Of a stretch of DNA of 10,670 bases, positions 1 through 6,731 are shown piece after piece. The translations under genes and the position numbers were made by a program. Position 1 is the stretch's first letter, and every line of letters begins with the position of its first letter. Origin of the DNA: Planctomycetaceae bacterium (GTDB lineage: Bacteria > Planctomycetota > Planctomycetia > Planctomycetales > Planctomycetaceae); the NCBI GenBank assembly GCA_015487825.1, contig WFOZ01000739.1, positions 1-10,670 on the forward strand. Reading direction: 5' to 3'. Below the pieces are notes generated by a model. It saw only the letters and a list, made by a program, of their open reading frames with translations. It ran no database searches and was not told the DNA's origin.

Positions 1-108
1 CCAAAGCAGATTGCTCCACTCGATGCCCTGTTGACTTTATGGCTCACAAGCATTTACCATATTCAGTACCTTTCAACTAAAAAGAACAACCAAACTTACC
101 TGGCACAC

Positions 109-223
109 CGGAGACGCAAAGAGTTTCCCACATCACGTTCTAAAACAAATGAGACTCGAATGAACGAATGAAACCACCTTGGAAAACTTTTCTTCTTCTT
201 TTCTGTTTTTCTTTGCGTCTCCG
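109..223. repeat. Inverted repeat, 13-bp arms, right arm inside a polypyrimidine tract
   Basis: CGGAGACGCAAAG (109-121) is perfectly complementary to CTTTGCGTCTCCG (211-223), with 89 nt between. Just outside, GGCAC on the left and GTGCC on the right are also complementary, offset by a bulge. The right arm lies in a strongly C/T-rich stretch from about 188 to 280. Similar CTTTGCGTCTCCGCG strings recur between genes in several bacterial phyla; that statement is from general memory and was not checked here. Confidence 0.6.
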
Positions 224-380
224 CGTCTTTGCGTGCCCCTCTTTTTATCTTTTTTGTTTTTCTTCTTTTTTCTCTGAGTGAAACGCCGTAAAGTGAAATA
301 GTAGACTTTCGAGAGAGCAGCCTGCTGAAAAATATTTTTGAGACAAGTAAAAGGATGAATTGTATTACTAACGATAAAAG

Positions 381-403
381 TTTGCGAACGGCTCGCAAAT
401 TTT
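381..403 (+). terminator. Small hairpin with short T run, weak terminator candidate
   Basis: TTTGCGA (381-387) pairs perfectly with TCGCAAA (393-399) around a 5-nt loop, followed by four T. The stem is short and there is no clear gene directly upstream on the plus strand, so this may be incidental or a leader element rather than a working terminator. Confidence 0.25.
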
Positions 404-418
404 AGAAAAATATCAGTT

Positions 419-454
419 TGGTTGCGGCTGTCAGAATGAACCAGCCGTGCTGGG
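419..454 (+). repeat. 36-nt dispersed repeat, copy 1, upstream of the glycosyltransferase
   Basis: This 36-nt stretch, starting TGGTTGCGGCT and ending CAGCCGTGCTGGG, matches the reverse complement of 9126-9161 at 34 of 36 positions; the differences are at 430 and 437. It can form a 5-bp hairpin (CCAGC 441-445 with GCTGG 449-453). Alternatively GGTT 420-423 can pair with AACC 439-442, and CGGCT 425-429 with AGCCG 443-447. Both substitutions fall outside these complementary segments. The copy lies about 175 nt before the glycosyltransferase start and in the same sense as that gene. Confidence 0.85.
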
Positions 455-480
455 AACATCAACAGAATGAATTCAATTCG

Positions 481-495
481 CTGAATAGTTACAAA
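481..495 (+). repeat. 15-nt direct repeat, left copy
   Basis: CTGAATAGTTACAAA occurs here and again, identically and in the same orientation, at 2432-2446. The two copies bracket the glycosyltransferase gene. The repeat may be a fragment of a larger interspersed element. Confidence 0.6.
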
Positions 496-534
496 TCATC
501 TATCATGAACGAAAGGAAGTCCTTCCCAGTCGTG

Positions 535-560
535 CGTTCCCAAGCAGGAGCCTGGGAACG
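535..560. repeat. Palindromic REP-like hairpin
   Basis: CGTTCCCA (535-542) pairs perfectly with TGGGAACG (553-560). Inside, GC 544-545 pairs with GC 550-551 around an AGGA loop, after one mismatch. Hairpins of this CGTTCCCA...TGGGAACG form are familiar as dispersed intergenic palindromes in planctomycetes and cyanobacteria (from memory). With no T run after it, it is unlikely to be an intrinsic terminator. Confidence 0.65.
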
Positions 561-629
561 AGTTAAACCTGGCGCTGTCCAGCTAATGTCCAACACCTGT
601 TTCACTGTCTCATTCGGCTCGGACTACTC

Positions 630-2393
630 ATGTTTATGAAGCATCGTATCTATTGGATTTCTATTGCCGGTTTAATTCTCTGTTCTCTCGGCTGGACCTG
701 GATCAGTTTCAGTTTTGATTCCTTTCGGGAAACCGGTGCGATTGCAAGCACGAGGCGGCCATTTGTTTTATTTTTCTCGCTGGCAATTCTGGGATGTGCT
801 GCCTATCTGCTTGCCATCTGGAAAGCAGTCGTTCAACCGCAGGCATTTCGCGTGAAAGAAATTTTGGGCGTTGCGATACTCTGTCGCGTGTTGCTGGTTC
901 CGAGTATTCCGATTCAAGAGATCGATCTGTATCGCTATTTATGGGACGGGTATGTTGTTAATCAGGGGATCAGTCCGTATCGATACGCCCCGGAGGAAAT
1001 CAAACAGGCGATTGCAGTTTCAAACCTTCAGGATCAATCCGATGAGCCTCCCCTGCCGGGTGGCCTGGCTCGGGATGAGCATCAAGTTCGTAAAAGAGAT
1101 CGGGATGAATTGACGAATCCGCAGATCGCATCGCTTGTAAAACTTTGCAAACAGCAGCCTGAAGTTCATCGCATTCTCGATATTGTTCATTTTTCGGAAC
1201 TGCCTACGGTGTACCCTCCTGTGAGCCAGGCGGTTTTTGCAATTTCTGTTTACACCACACCAGAGAATACATCTCGCTATGTGCGGCTGATGGTATTGAA
1301 AAGCTGGTTGATGCTGTTTGACATCGCAACCATTCTGGGAATTCTTGTTCTGTTGAAGCAGTTTTCGATTCATCAAAGCTGGGCAATTCTGTATAGCTGG
1401 TCCCCTTTGGTTCTCAAGGAATACGCGAATTCCGGACACCTCGATACGATCACGGTTGCCTTTAGCGTCTGGGCTGTGGTGTTCTTGATTCGAGCTGTGA
1501 TGGCCTGTGAAACTTCTTCGTCAAATGGATACCCCAAACGAAACCCGCTTTACCATGTACTATTGAGTGCAATTCTGTTTGCGTGCAGTATCGCGGGAAA
1601 ACTGTATCCGATAATTCTAACTCCTGTGCTGCTTCTTTTTCTTTATCGACGCCTTGGTATTCGCCTGGCCGGAACCTGGCTGATGGCGTCGGTTTTGGCT
1701 TCGTTTCTGTTTCTTTCTGCGTGGATTTTTGCTGATTACGGTCTCGATCAGACAGACGATCATTCCAGGCTGTTGCAAAGTGATGCAACAGCAGGCTTGC
1801 AGGCTTTTATGACACGCTGGCAAATTAACGATTGGATTTTCTCTGCTGTAAACGAAAACCTTTTGCCCGATTCTCAAAGAAAGTGGGGCGCCCCCTGGTA
1901 TGTTATTACACCCAACAGTTGGCGAGAATCTATGGCTGACAGCCTTGAAAAAACAAAGGGAAAAGATTCACAAAAAACCGACTGGCCTGAAATAAATTCC
2001 TTTATAGTTGCCAGAGTAATTACACTGATGCTCTGGGGGCTGATCGTTGTTTATTTACTTCGCCTGCTTTGGCAAGAACCAACTTCGCAGCAGTTGGTGC
2101 ATCAGATCTTTCTGGTGCTGGCCTGGTTCTGGCTACTGGCTCCAACGCAAAACCCGTGGTACTGGACATGGGCGTTACCGTTTCTGCTCCCCTCGCATCG
2201 CATTGCGTGGATTGGAATGTCCTGTGTGCTGTTTGCGTACTACGTTCGATTCCCACTGCTTTATTTTGAGGCAAACGGCCTGGTTCCCGGAACCAGCCTG
2301 TCCGGCTGGGCTTTGTTCGGTGATGTTATCGTCTGGCTGGAATTCGCACCGCTGATGCTCTGGGTTTTGTTCTATAAAAAAACGAACGTGTAA
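630..2393 (+). CDS. Multi-pass GT-C family glycosyltransferase (GT87/mannosyltransferase-like)
   Basis: This 587-residue integral membrane protein has about ten to twelve hydrophobic segments. The first is near residues 8-27, followed by others near 45-65, 75-92, 220-243, 275-292, 308-338, 347-367, 458-480, 490-504, 510-540 and 560-582. GT-C hallmarks are visible: an acidic loop motif EIDLYRYLWDG (about 97-107), SPYRYAPEE (115-123), YPPVSQ (195-200), a WSPLVLKEYANSGHLD block (257-272), GKLYPI (323-328) and PTQNPWYWTW (505-514). These enzymes move a sugar, usually from a polyprenyl-phosphate donor, onto an acceptor on the outer face of the membrane; the acidic loop residues are the expected catalytic or metal site. 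The actual sugar and acceptor cannot be told from sequence. ATG 630 and ATG 636 are both possible starts, and neither has a strong ribosome-binding site (only a GGA at 621-623). The gene stands alone, with repeats on both sides. Confidence is high for a membrane glycosyltransferase and lower for the exact family. Confidence 0.85.
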   Translation: MFMKHRIYWISIAGLILCSLGWTWISFSFDSFRETGAIASTRRPFVLFFSLAILGCAAYLLAIWKAVVQPQAFRVKEILGVAILCRVLLVPSIPIQEIDLYRYLWDGYVVNQGISPYRYAPEEIKQAIAVSNLQDQSDEPPLPGGLARDEHQVRKRDRDELTNPQIASLVKLCKQQPEVHRILDIVHFSELPTVYPPVSQAVFAISVYTTPENTSRYVRLMVLKSWLMLFDIATILGILVLLKQFSIHQSWAILYSWSPLVLKEYANSGHLDTITVAFSVWAVVFLIRAVMACETSSSNGYPKRNPLYHVLLSAILFACSIAGKLYPIILTPVLLLFLYRRLGIRLAGTWLMASVLASFLFLSAWIFADYGLDQTDDHSRLLQSDATAGLQAFMTRWQINDWIFSAVNENLLPDSQRKWGAPWYVITPNSWRESMADSLEKTKGKDSQKTDWPEINSFIVARVITLMLWGLIVVYLLRLLWQEPTSQQLVHQIFLVLAWFWLLAPTQNPWYWTWALPFLLPSHRIAWIGMSCVLFAYYVRFPLLYFEANGLVPGTSLSGWALFGDVIVWLEFAPLMLWVLFYKKTNV

Positions 2394-2633
2394 CAGGGGC
2401 CACTATGTCGAACCATTTTAGCCACCCATCACTGAATAGTTACAAAAAATAGAGGGTAAACCTGTTCTAATTGTGCCATTGATACACCGGCATGGGACTG
2501 ATGAACTAGAAACCGTATTCGATGGGTGCAAGCACGCCATCCTACGACGAACTGAAAAATTGAAGGTGTAATGGAATGATTTCATTCGTGTTTCATCCGT
2601 GGCTATAATGGTCGGCAAAGTAGCCCCTGCCAT
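2394..2633. other. Spacer between convergent genes, repeat-like, no gene
   Basis: No credible coding frame is present. The spacer contains the right copy of the 15-nt direct repeat (2432-2446). It also has two stretches resembling common dispersed intergenic motifs: GGGTGCAAGCACGCCATC with a small GTGC-AA-GCAC hairpin around 2524-2541, and TTCGTGTTTCATCCGTGGC at 2585-2603. I recall similar strings in planctomycete spacers but cannot verify this. No clear intrinsic terminator for the plus-strand glycosyltransferase is visible. Confidence 0.55.
2432..2446 (+). repeat. 15-nt direct repeat, right copy
   Basis: Identical to 481-495 (CTGAATAGTTACAAA) and in the same orientation, 39 nt after the glycosyltransferase stop codon. 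By my estimate about 0.05 chance 15-nt matches would be expected among all pairs in a window this size, so the pairing is suggestive rather than conclusive. Confidence 0.6.
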
Positions 2634-2674
2634 AAAACAAAAAACAGCAGAGCCCGCGTTAACGGCCCCTGCTG
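2634..2674 (-). terminator. Intrinsic terminator of the DUF1559 gene
   Basis: Read on the minus strand, CAGCAGGGGCC (2674-2664) pairs with GGGCTCTGCTG (2655-2645). The 11-bp stem has one G-U pair and one mismatch, around an 8-nt loop containing GTTAAC. TTTTTTGTTTT (2644-2634) follows. It begins about 31 nt after the stop codon at 2705, the classic arrangement for a rho-independent terminator. Confidence 0.85.
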
Positions 2675-2704
2675 CTTATTTTCCATATCAGCGAAACGTC
2701 AAAG

Positions 2705-5236
2705 TCAGAATGCGCCAATCGCATTGCCATCATTCATTTTGGATAAATTTTCCATAACTTCCGGATCGATGTTTTCTGAAATCAAACGGACAGAACCATC
2801 GGCTAATCCAACCTGCACACCCCGTATACTTTTGGCACCGCCGATTCCATCCGGGCCGTGAATGTATGGTTTTTTTGTCAGCGAGCGAATCGTACTGATG
2901 CCGCCTTGTGCCCAGGGACCAATTTTTTTGTTGACCTCTGTGGTCATAATTGTATTGGAAGTACCATCTCTGATATCTCTCATTCGAGTTACACGGTTGT
3001 AACCGAAGATGCCCGCCCGTTTGTGATCCACCTTCAGAAGTGGTGCATCTTTACCAACGCCAGCCATGCCGGCGTAATGAATCTGCGCCACCTTTCCGTT
3101 AGCCTGAAGGCCGGGATTGAGAAAGGTTGGGATTTGTAGGTTGGTAAATGGTTTACTATTATCGCTATTCCATTTTTCCTTCTCGGAATTACTTAATTTT
3201 CGATAAAGAGCAGCCTGATCGATAAAAGGCAATATAGAATAAGCCCAACTGAGGCGCTGTTCCGGTTTCAGCTTTTCAGCATCCACGGTTCCACGCGGAA
3301 AATGGCTGTGAGTATCGTGGTAGTTGTGCATCGCCAGACCGATCTGCTTCAGGTTGTTTTTTGACACTGATCTTCTGGCAGCGGAACGAGCCTGCTGCAC
3401 TGCCGGGAGTAATAATGCCACGCCAACACCAGCTGCTGCCACTGCGGAAACATTGCCGTTGCCACCAAACATCGGAATCCCGAAAGTGGAAGCCCTGGTG
3501 GTATATGTCGTACCCTGTTCATCCTGCGTGGCAACGGTGATGTTCGGGAACATGGGAGCAGTCACCAGTTCCGGTGGTGGAAAATCTTCAACATAAAACG
3601 GGAGTTCATCGTCTTCTCCAATAAGACCACTTTGAAGAACTGCTGCCTGAATGGCAGGTAAAAACGGAGTGGCCAAATTCAATATCATCTGGTATGAATC
3701 TCGCGGACTCATCATCGTGATTGATGTGAACTCTTTGGGAAGTGCATCCAAAGCTGTCTGATGCTCTTGATCCGGCGTCCAACTTGCCAGCTTTCTTTGA
3801 GTCCGCAAGTAAAATGCTTCAACCGCCTGAGGCATCAAGCCAATCACCAGCCAGTTATCGATCACCTGAATCGCCCCATATTGCATTGCCAGTCCACCAT
3901 CGCCATAGATGTCGAAAACAATCAGCGAGCCGCCGTTTTTTTCAACACGGAAAGGATAAACAGGCAAATCAATGCTCCCACCATCTTCTTCATATTCTTC
4001 GAGCCGTTCAATTTGTGTATCAAAAAACTCTTTAACGGCCTTGGGGTTTTTCAAAGAAATACAAAGAGTTGTCCCTGCCCCGAAAAAGCCGCCGTTGGCG
4101 TCGTCATAAACGCAAACCGTATTTCCCAGATGATCCAGAAAATCGGCTTTGGGGTCGAAGCCGATAAGATCCGGCAGTTGTTTTAATATCATCTCCAACT
4201 GATCCTCCATCCGAGGCCCATTCAACTGAGCTGCTTTTTCAGCAATAGAGATGAGATTGGCATACAGTACGGAAGCATCAAACTGAAAAGCAGTCATCCA
4301 GTTCATTTTCTGTGGAAGTCCAGGCAGGTCTTTTAATGTCATCGTTGTTCCATTTTTTCTGGTCAGACCAACGAATATAGTTTCGGACCAGATCGCTTCT
4401 GCCTTGTAACCTGCTCGTGAAATGACCTGATCAAGTTTATCTATCCCAACCATTTCCAGAATAGTGCTGATGGTAATCGGTTCGGGAAGTGGCACGGGGA
4501 TCGGAATCTCGCCGTAAGTTTGCTGTAGCGTTTTCCAATCGAGCCAGAGCAGACTGGTCTGTTCGTAATCGGTTTTAACAGAATTTACCTGGCTCCATCT
4601 TTTGTTGGAAGATATGGAAGGAGACTTCCCGGTAGCACAGGCAATCGTACCAGCGACTGCATTTTGACCGGCTGTCACAACAAGATGCTTCCCTTCGGCC
4701 CAGATACCGATTTCAATTCCCGGAGAATCGGGGACCAGAAACGTAGCGATCTTTCGCCCATCAATTTCTTTGATTTCAACTCTCTCACCGGCAGCCTGGG
4801 TTAACTCGAAAATATCCGCCATCCATTTGCCCGAGTCCGGGAAAACAACGGTAGCGTTCGGAATTGGTATGCCTTCTCCCTGAGGTAAGGCGGCTGCGAA
4901 GACAAATCCATTGGCAAGCAAATCTGCAAAAGCTTCTCTCGCTTTTTCAGCACTTCCGGATTGATCCTGAGAAACAGCAGCATCGAGCATCCCTTCAAAG
5001 ATGCTCACCAGACCGGATTCGTAAAAGGCTTTGTACTCTGCCGTTTGCTGATACGCTTCCAGATGCCCCTTCGAGCCATCGAAGCGGCAGTAAAGAAAAC
5101 TGTTTTCAGCGAGGAGGTCTTCCGGCGCACTTTGCTGAACCAGAAAAGTGTTGGCAGATGCCCAACCAACAGCCAATAAAAGTAACAGGCCCCCCAAAAG
5201 CCCTGTCATACGCCACTGTTTCCTGAGTTTTGCCAT
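2705..5236 (-). CDS. Large exported DUF1559 domain protein with DUF3352-like N-terminal region
   Basis: This protein has 843 residues. Basic residues 1-9 precede a hydrophobic segment (about 11-27) ending in an ASA-like signal peptidase site, so it is exported or N-terminally anchored. Residues of about 30-570 form a long region resembling DUF3352-type planctomycete proteins, with recurrent short strands and statements such as FLVPDSPGIEIGIWAEG; I make that assignment from memory. Residues of about 598-843 are a DUF1559 module: LLLPAVQQARSAARRS (608-623), NNLKQIGLAMHNYHD (627-641), FPRG, DGTSNTIMTTEV (757-768) and the C-terminal GVQVGLADGSVRLISENID (806-824). DUF1559 proteins usually begin with a pilin-like signal directly before the LLLPAVQQAR segment; here that segment is internal and preceded only by an Ala/Gly/Val-rich stretch. 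The usual CPSD cysteine site reads FLNPG. A strong GGGAGGG (5247-5253) precedes ATG 5236. The gene is monocistronic, with its own terminator. The molecular function is unknown. Confidence 0.9.
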   Translation of the reverse strand: MAKLRKQWRMTGLLGGLLLLLAVGWASANTFLVQQSAPEDLLAENSFLYCRFDGSKGHLEAYQQTAEYKAFYESGLVSIFEGMLDAAVSQDQSGSAEKAREAFADLLANGFVFAAALPQGEGIPIPNATVVFPDSGKWMADIFELTQAAGERVEIKEIDGRKIATFLVPDSPGIEIGIWAEGKHLVVTAGQNAVAGTIACATGKSPSISSNKRWSQVNSVKTDYEQTSLLWLDWKTLQQTYGEIPIPVPLPEPITISTILEMVGIDKLDQVISRAGYKAEAIWSETIFVGLTRKNGTTMTLKDLPGLPQKMNWMTAFQFDASVLYANLISIAEKAAQLNGPRMEDQLEMILKQLPDLIGFDPKADFLDHLGNTVCVYDDANGGFFGAGTTLCISLKNPKAVKEFFDTQIERLEEYEEDGGSIDLPVYPFRVEKNGGSLIVFDIYGDGGLAMQYGAIQVIDNWLVIGLMPQAVEAFYLRTQRKLASWTPDQEHQTALDALPKEFTSITMMSPRDSYQMILNLATPFLPAIQAAVLQSGLIGEDDELPFYVEDFPPPELVTAPMFPNITVATQDEQGTTYTTRASTFGIPMFGGNGNVSAVAAAGVGVALLLPAVQQARSAARRSVSKNNLKQIGLAMHNYHDTHSHFPRGTVDAEKLKPEQRLSWAYSILPFIDQAALYRKLSNSEKEKWNSDNSKPFTNLQIPTFLNPGLQANGKVAQIHYAGMAGVGKDAPLLKVDHKRAGIFGYNRVTRMRDIRDGTSNTIMTTEVNKKIGPWAQGGISTIRSLTKKPYIHGPDGIGGAKSIRGVQVGLADGSVRLISENIDPEVMENLSKMNDGNAIGAF

Positions 5237-5793
5237 TTCGCTATTTCCCTCCCATGTAAAATCAGTTCGATGATCAACTCCATAAAATTACCATCCTGTT
5301 GGTGGACAGTAACGTGTTCAGATTACTTCTGCGAGCCTGAAAAGAAAAATTTGGGAGTTTTGTTTCACTTCGATTTTCTTACTAAACTGCAGGATGGATA
5401 TCGGATTTCGTATCGAATTACCAAGGTGAAGCCGGGAGCCTGAGGACAACGGATAATCGCTACGATTCCCCGGTCTGGAAAAGTGAGGGTAGCTTCTCTA
5501 TGTTTTTCACTTTGAAAATTGACTTTGCGCAACGACAGCCGGTATTATAGGCCGACGTTAACGATAGGAAATTTCCCTTAAATGTTGCCTCTACAGGTTG
5601 GCACTCGGGGGACTTTCTGTATAGAGTTAATGAAAGAGAGCTTTTAGCAATTCAAGCGAAACGCCATTTTTCCTATCTGTTTCTTTTCAATGTGCCATAT
5701 TTACGGGCCGTTTTTGAATCAGATAGAGGTTTACTCGGCAGGTAAGGTTCTCTTTCAGTTATTTCAGGTTGTCATTTTGAGTCCGGGTGATCC
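5237..5793. promoter_or_regulatory. Divergent intergenic region between the DUF1559 gene and the coiled-coil gene
   Basis: This 557-bp region separates two genes transcribed away from each other, so promoters for both must lie here. On the minus side a strong ribosome-binding site GGGAGGG sits at 5247-5253. On the plus side the best sigma70-like match is at 5598-5625. A small perfect palindrome GGAAATTTCC lies near 5566-5575. I see no small gene, RNA gene or long repeat in it. Confidence 0.6.
5598..5625 (+). promoter_or_regulatory. Candidate sigma70-type promoter for the first coiled-coil gene
   Basis: TTGGCA (5598-5603) and TATAGA (5620-5625) are separated by 16 bp, matching the -35 and -10 consensus at 5/6 and 4/6. 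It would give a leader of about 160 nt before the start at 5794. This is consensus matching only, and planctomycete promoters are poorly characterised. Confidence 0.35.
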
Positions 5794-6444
5794 ATGATTA
5801 CGACAATTGGTCGCGTTTTCACAGTACTGACAGCAATATCTTCAGTTGCCTTTATGGCATTTGCGATATCTCGCTGGGCAACAGTTCCCGACTGGGCCTA
5901 TGAAGCAAGGCAGCTGGAGGACTTCAAACTGACCAGGACAGAAGGGGAAACGCCAAGCTGGTCAGCATCAACGCGTCTTTCCGGAGAATCTGTTTCAACT
6001 TCCACAAACCTTGCCCAGGTCCTTGAAGCGATGTATCGGCGGGGGACTCAGGATGCTCAGGCGGAACTGACTATCTATCAGCAGGAAAAACCGATACTGG
6101 AAGAAGAAATCAAGGCTGCCAAAGCTTCGATTGAACAAGACAGCCTGGCTGCTTCAACAAAAGCGGATAAGTTGATTGCAGAACTCGATCGACTGCACGA
6201 ACTGGTGAACCAATTAACAACACAGGCGGAGCTTGCGAAAGCAAACGCTCAAAAATTACAGGAGCAGCGAAAAAGAAGGCGAAGCGATGTTTATCGGGTT
6301 CGCGAAGAACTGGCAGAAGTGGAAACTGATCAGTATCGGGCGATCCAGCTTCAGAAACAGATTATCGATATGATTCGTCGAGTGCAGGGGAATTTTGTAA
6401 AATTACAAACTCGGCATCAACAACTGAAAAAATCCCTACAGTAG
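5794..6444 (+). CDS. Membrane-anchored coiled-coil protein, function unknown
   Basis: This 216-residue protein has one N-terminal membrane span (about residues 5-27, IGRVFTVLTAISSVAFMAFA). It is followed by a PDWAYEA turn, a Ser/Thr-rich linker (about 48-72), and a long Glu/Lys/Gln/Leu-rich helix (about 85-216) with heptad character: a coiled coil. No enzymatic motif is visible. The N-terminus closely parallels that of the next gene (G-[RK]-x-F-x-V, then SV-x-FM-x-FA, then DW-x-x-EA), so the two are probably paralogous or partner proteins of the same membrane. The ribosome-binding site is GGGTGA (5785-5790), only 3 nt before ATG. The stop codon lies inside a terminator hairpin, so this gene can be transcribed separately from its neighbour. 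I do not recognise a named family; it looks like a planctomycete-specific hypothetical protein. Confidence 0.8.
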   Translation: MITTIGRVFTVLTAISSVAFMAFAISRWATVPDWAYEARQLEDFKLTRTEGETPSWSASTRLSGESVSTSTNLAQVLEAMYRRGTQDAQAELTIYQQEKPILEEEIKAAKASIEQDSLAASTKADKLIAELDRLHELVNQLTTQAELAKANAQKLQEQRKRRRSDVYRVREELAEVETDQYRAIQLQKQIIDMIRRVQGNFVKLQTRHQQLKKSLQ

Positions 6445-6453
6445 GGATTTTTT
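6427..6453 (+). terminator. Intrinsic terminator overlapping the stop codon
   Basis: AAAAAATCCCTA (6427-6438) pairs perfectly with TAGGGATTTTTT (6442-6453) around the loop CAG. The TAG stop at 6442-6444 is the first part of the right arm, so the last codons (Lys-Lys-Ser-Leu-Gln) and the stop are built from terminator sequence. A second T-rich run follows at 6459-6463. The A/T symmetry means it could also work on the minus strand. Confidence 0.88.
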
Positions 6454-6584
6454 CTCCATTTTTGCAGGAATTCAGGCAAGAGGGGCTCGGTTCTCTTGAG
6501 TCTGCCTGCGTTAAATTCGATTCTATCTGAAGGAGTGTTTCAGGGGAATCCGACGAAATCGTGGAGCCCCAGCCTCAATTTCCT

Positions 6585-6612
6585 TTGATCGAGCCGAAAA
6601 TTTCGGCATAAT
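6585..6612 (+). promoter_or_regulatory. Candidate promoter with a palindrome in the spacer
   Basis: TTGATC (6585-6590) and CATAAT (6607-6612) are spaced by 16 bp, matching the sigma70 consensus at 4/6 and 5/6. Nearly the whole spacer is occupied by a perfect 15-bp palindrome, GCCGAAAATTTCGGC (6593-6607), which is a typical place for a repressor operator. It lies about 120 nt before the start of the second coiled-coil gene and after the terminator of the first. The promoter and operator roles are inferred. Confidence 0.4.
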
Positions 6613-6731
6613 GCTAGGCGGTATGAGACAGTAAGGATTTCTATTGTTCCCGGGCGAAGTGGCTTGTCAAACCAGATGGCCGGGGCAATTGTTCAAAAAT
6701 AAGTGTTTGCGTTGAGACCGGGAGAGTTAAG

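Larger units (their letters stand above)
1..629. other. Gene-free leader region rich in small repeats
   Basis: No open frame here resembles a protein. One plus-strand frame is open from the left edge to a TGA at 168-170 (56 codons) and could be the tail of a gene outside the window, but its second half runs into repeat-like sequence, so I do not call it. Minus-strand frames across 96-462 are open only because of the pyrimidine-rich tract, which gives a meaningless Lys/Arg-rich translation. The region holds a 13-bp inverted repeat (109-121 with 211-223), a C/T-rich tract (about 188-280), a 7-bp hairpin followed by four T (381-403), a 36-nt dispersed repeat (419-454), one copy of a 15-nt direct repeat (481-495) and a palindromic hairpin (535-560). 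The glycosyltransferase promoter must lie in this region, but I cannot place it. Confidence 0.75.

Noticed and set aside
96..462. Two overlapping minus-strand frames of about 100 codons
   Set aside because: Their translations are Lys/Arg/Glu/Thr-rich because of the polypyrimidine tract and repeat; there is no domain-like pattern or ribosome-binding site.
418..639. 73-codon plus-strand frame before the glycosyltransferase
   Set aside because: It reads straight through the 36-nt repeat, the 15-nt repeat and the REP-like hairpin, so it is a by-product of repeats.
1020..1439. 139-codon minus-strand frame inside the glycosyltransferase gene
   Set aside because: The plus strand encodes conserved GT-C motifs across the same bases, and the antisense translation shows no family features.
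2418..2633. 71-codon minus-strand frame in the spacer after the glycosyltransferase
   Set aside because: It overlaps the direct repeat and repeat-like strings and has no protein-like features.
3761..4186. 141-codon plus-strand frame antisense to the DUF1559 gene
   Set aside because: The opposite strand has a full-length 843-codon gene with recognisable DUF1559 motifs, a strong ribosome-binding site and a terminator; the antisense frame shows no domain.
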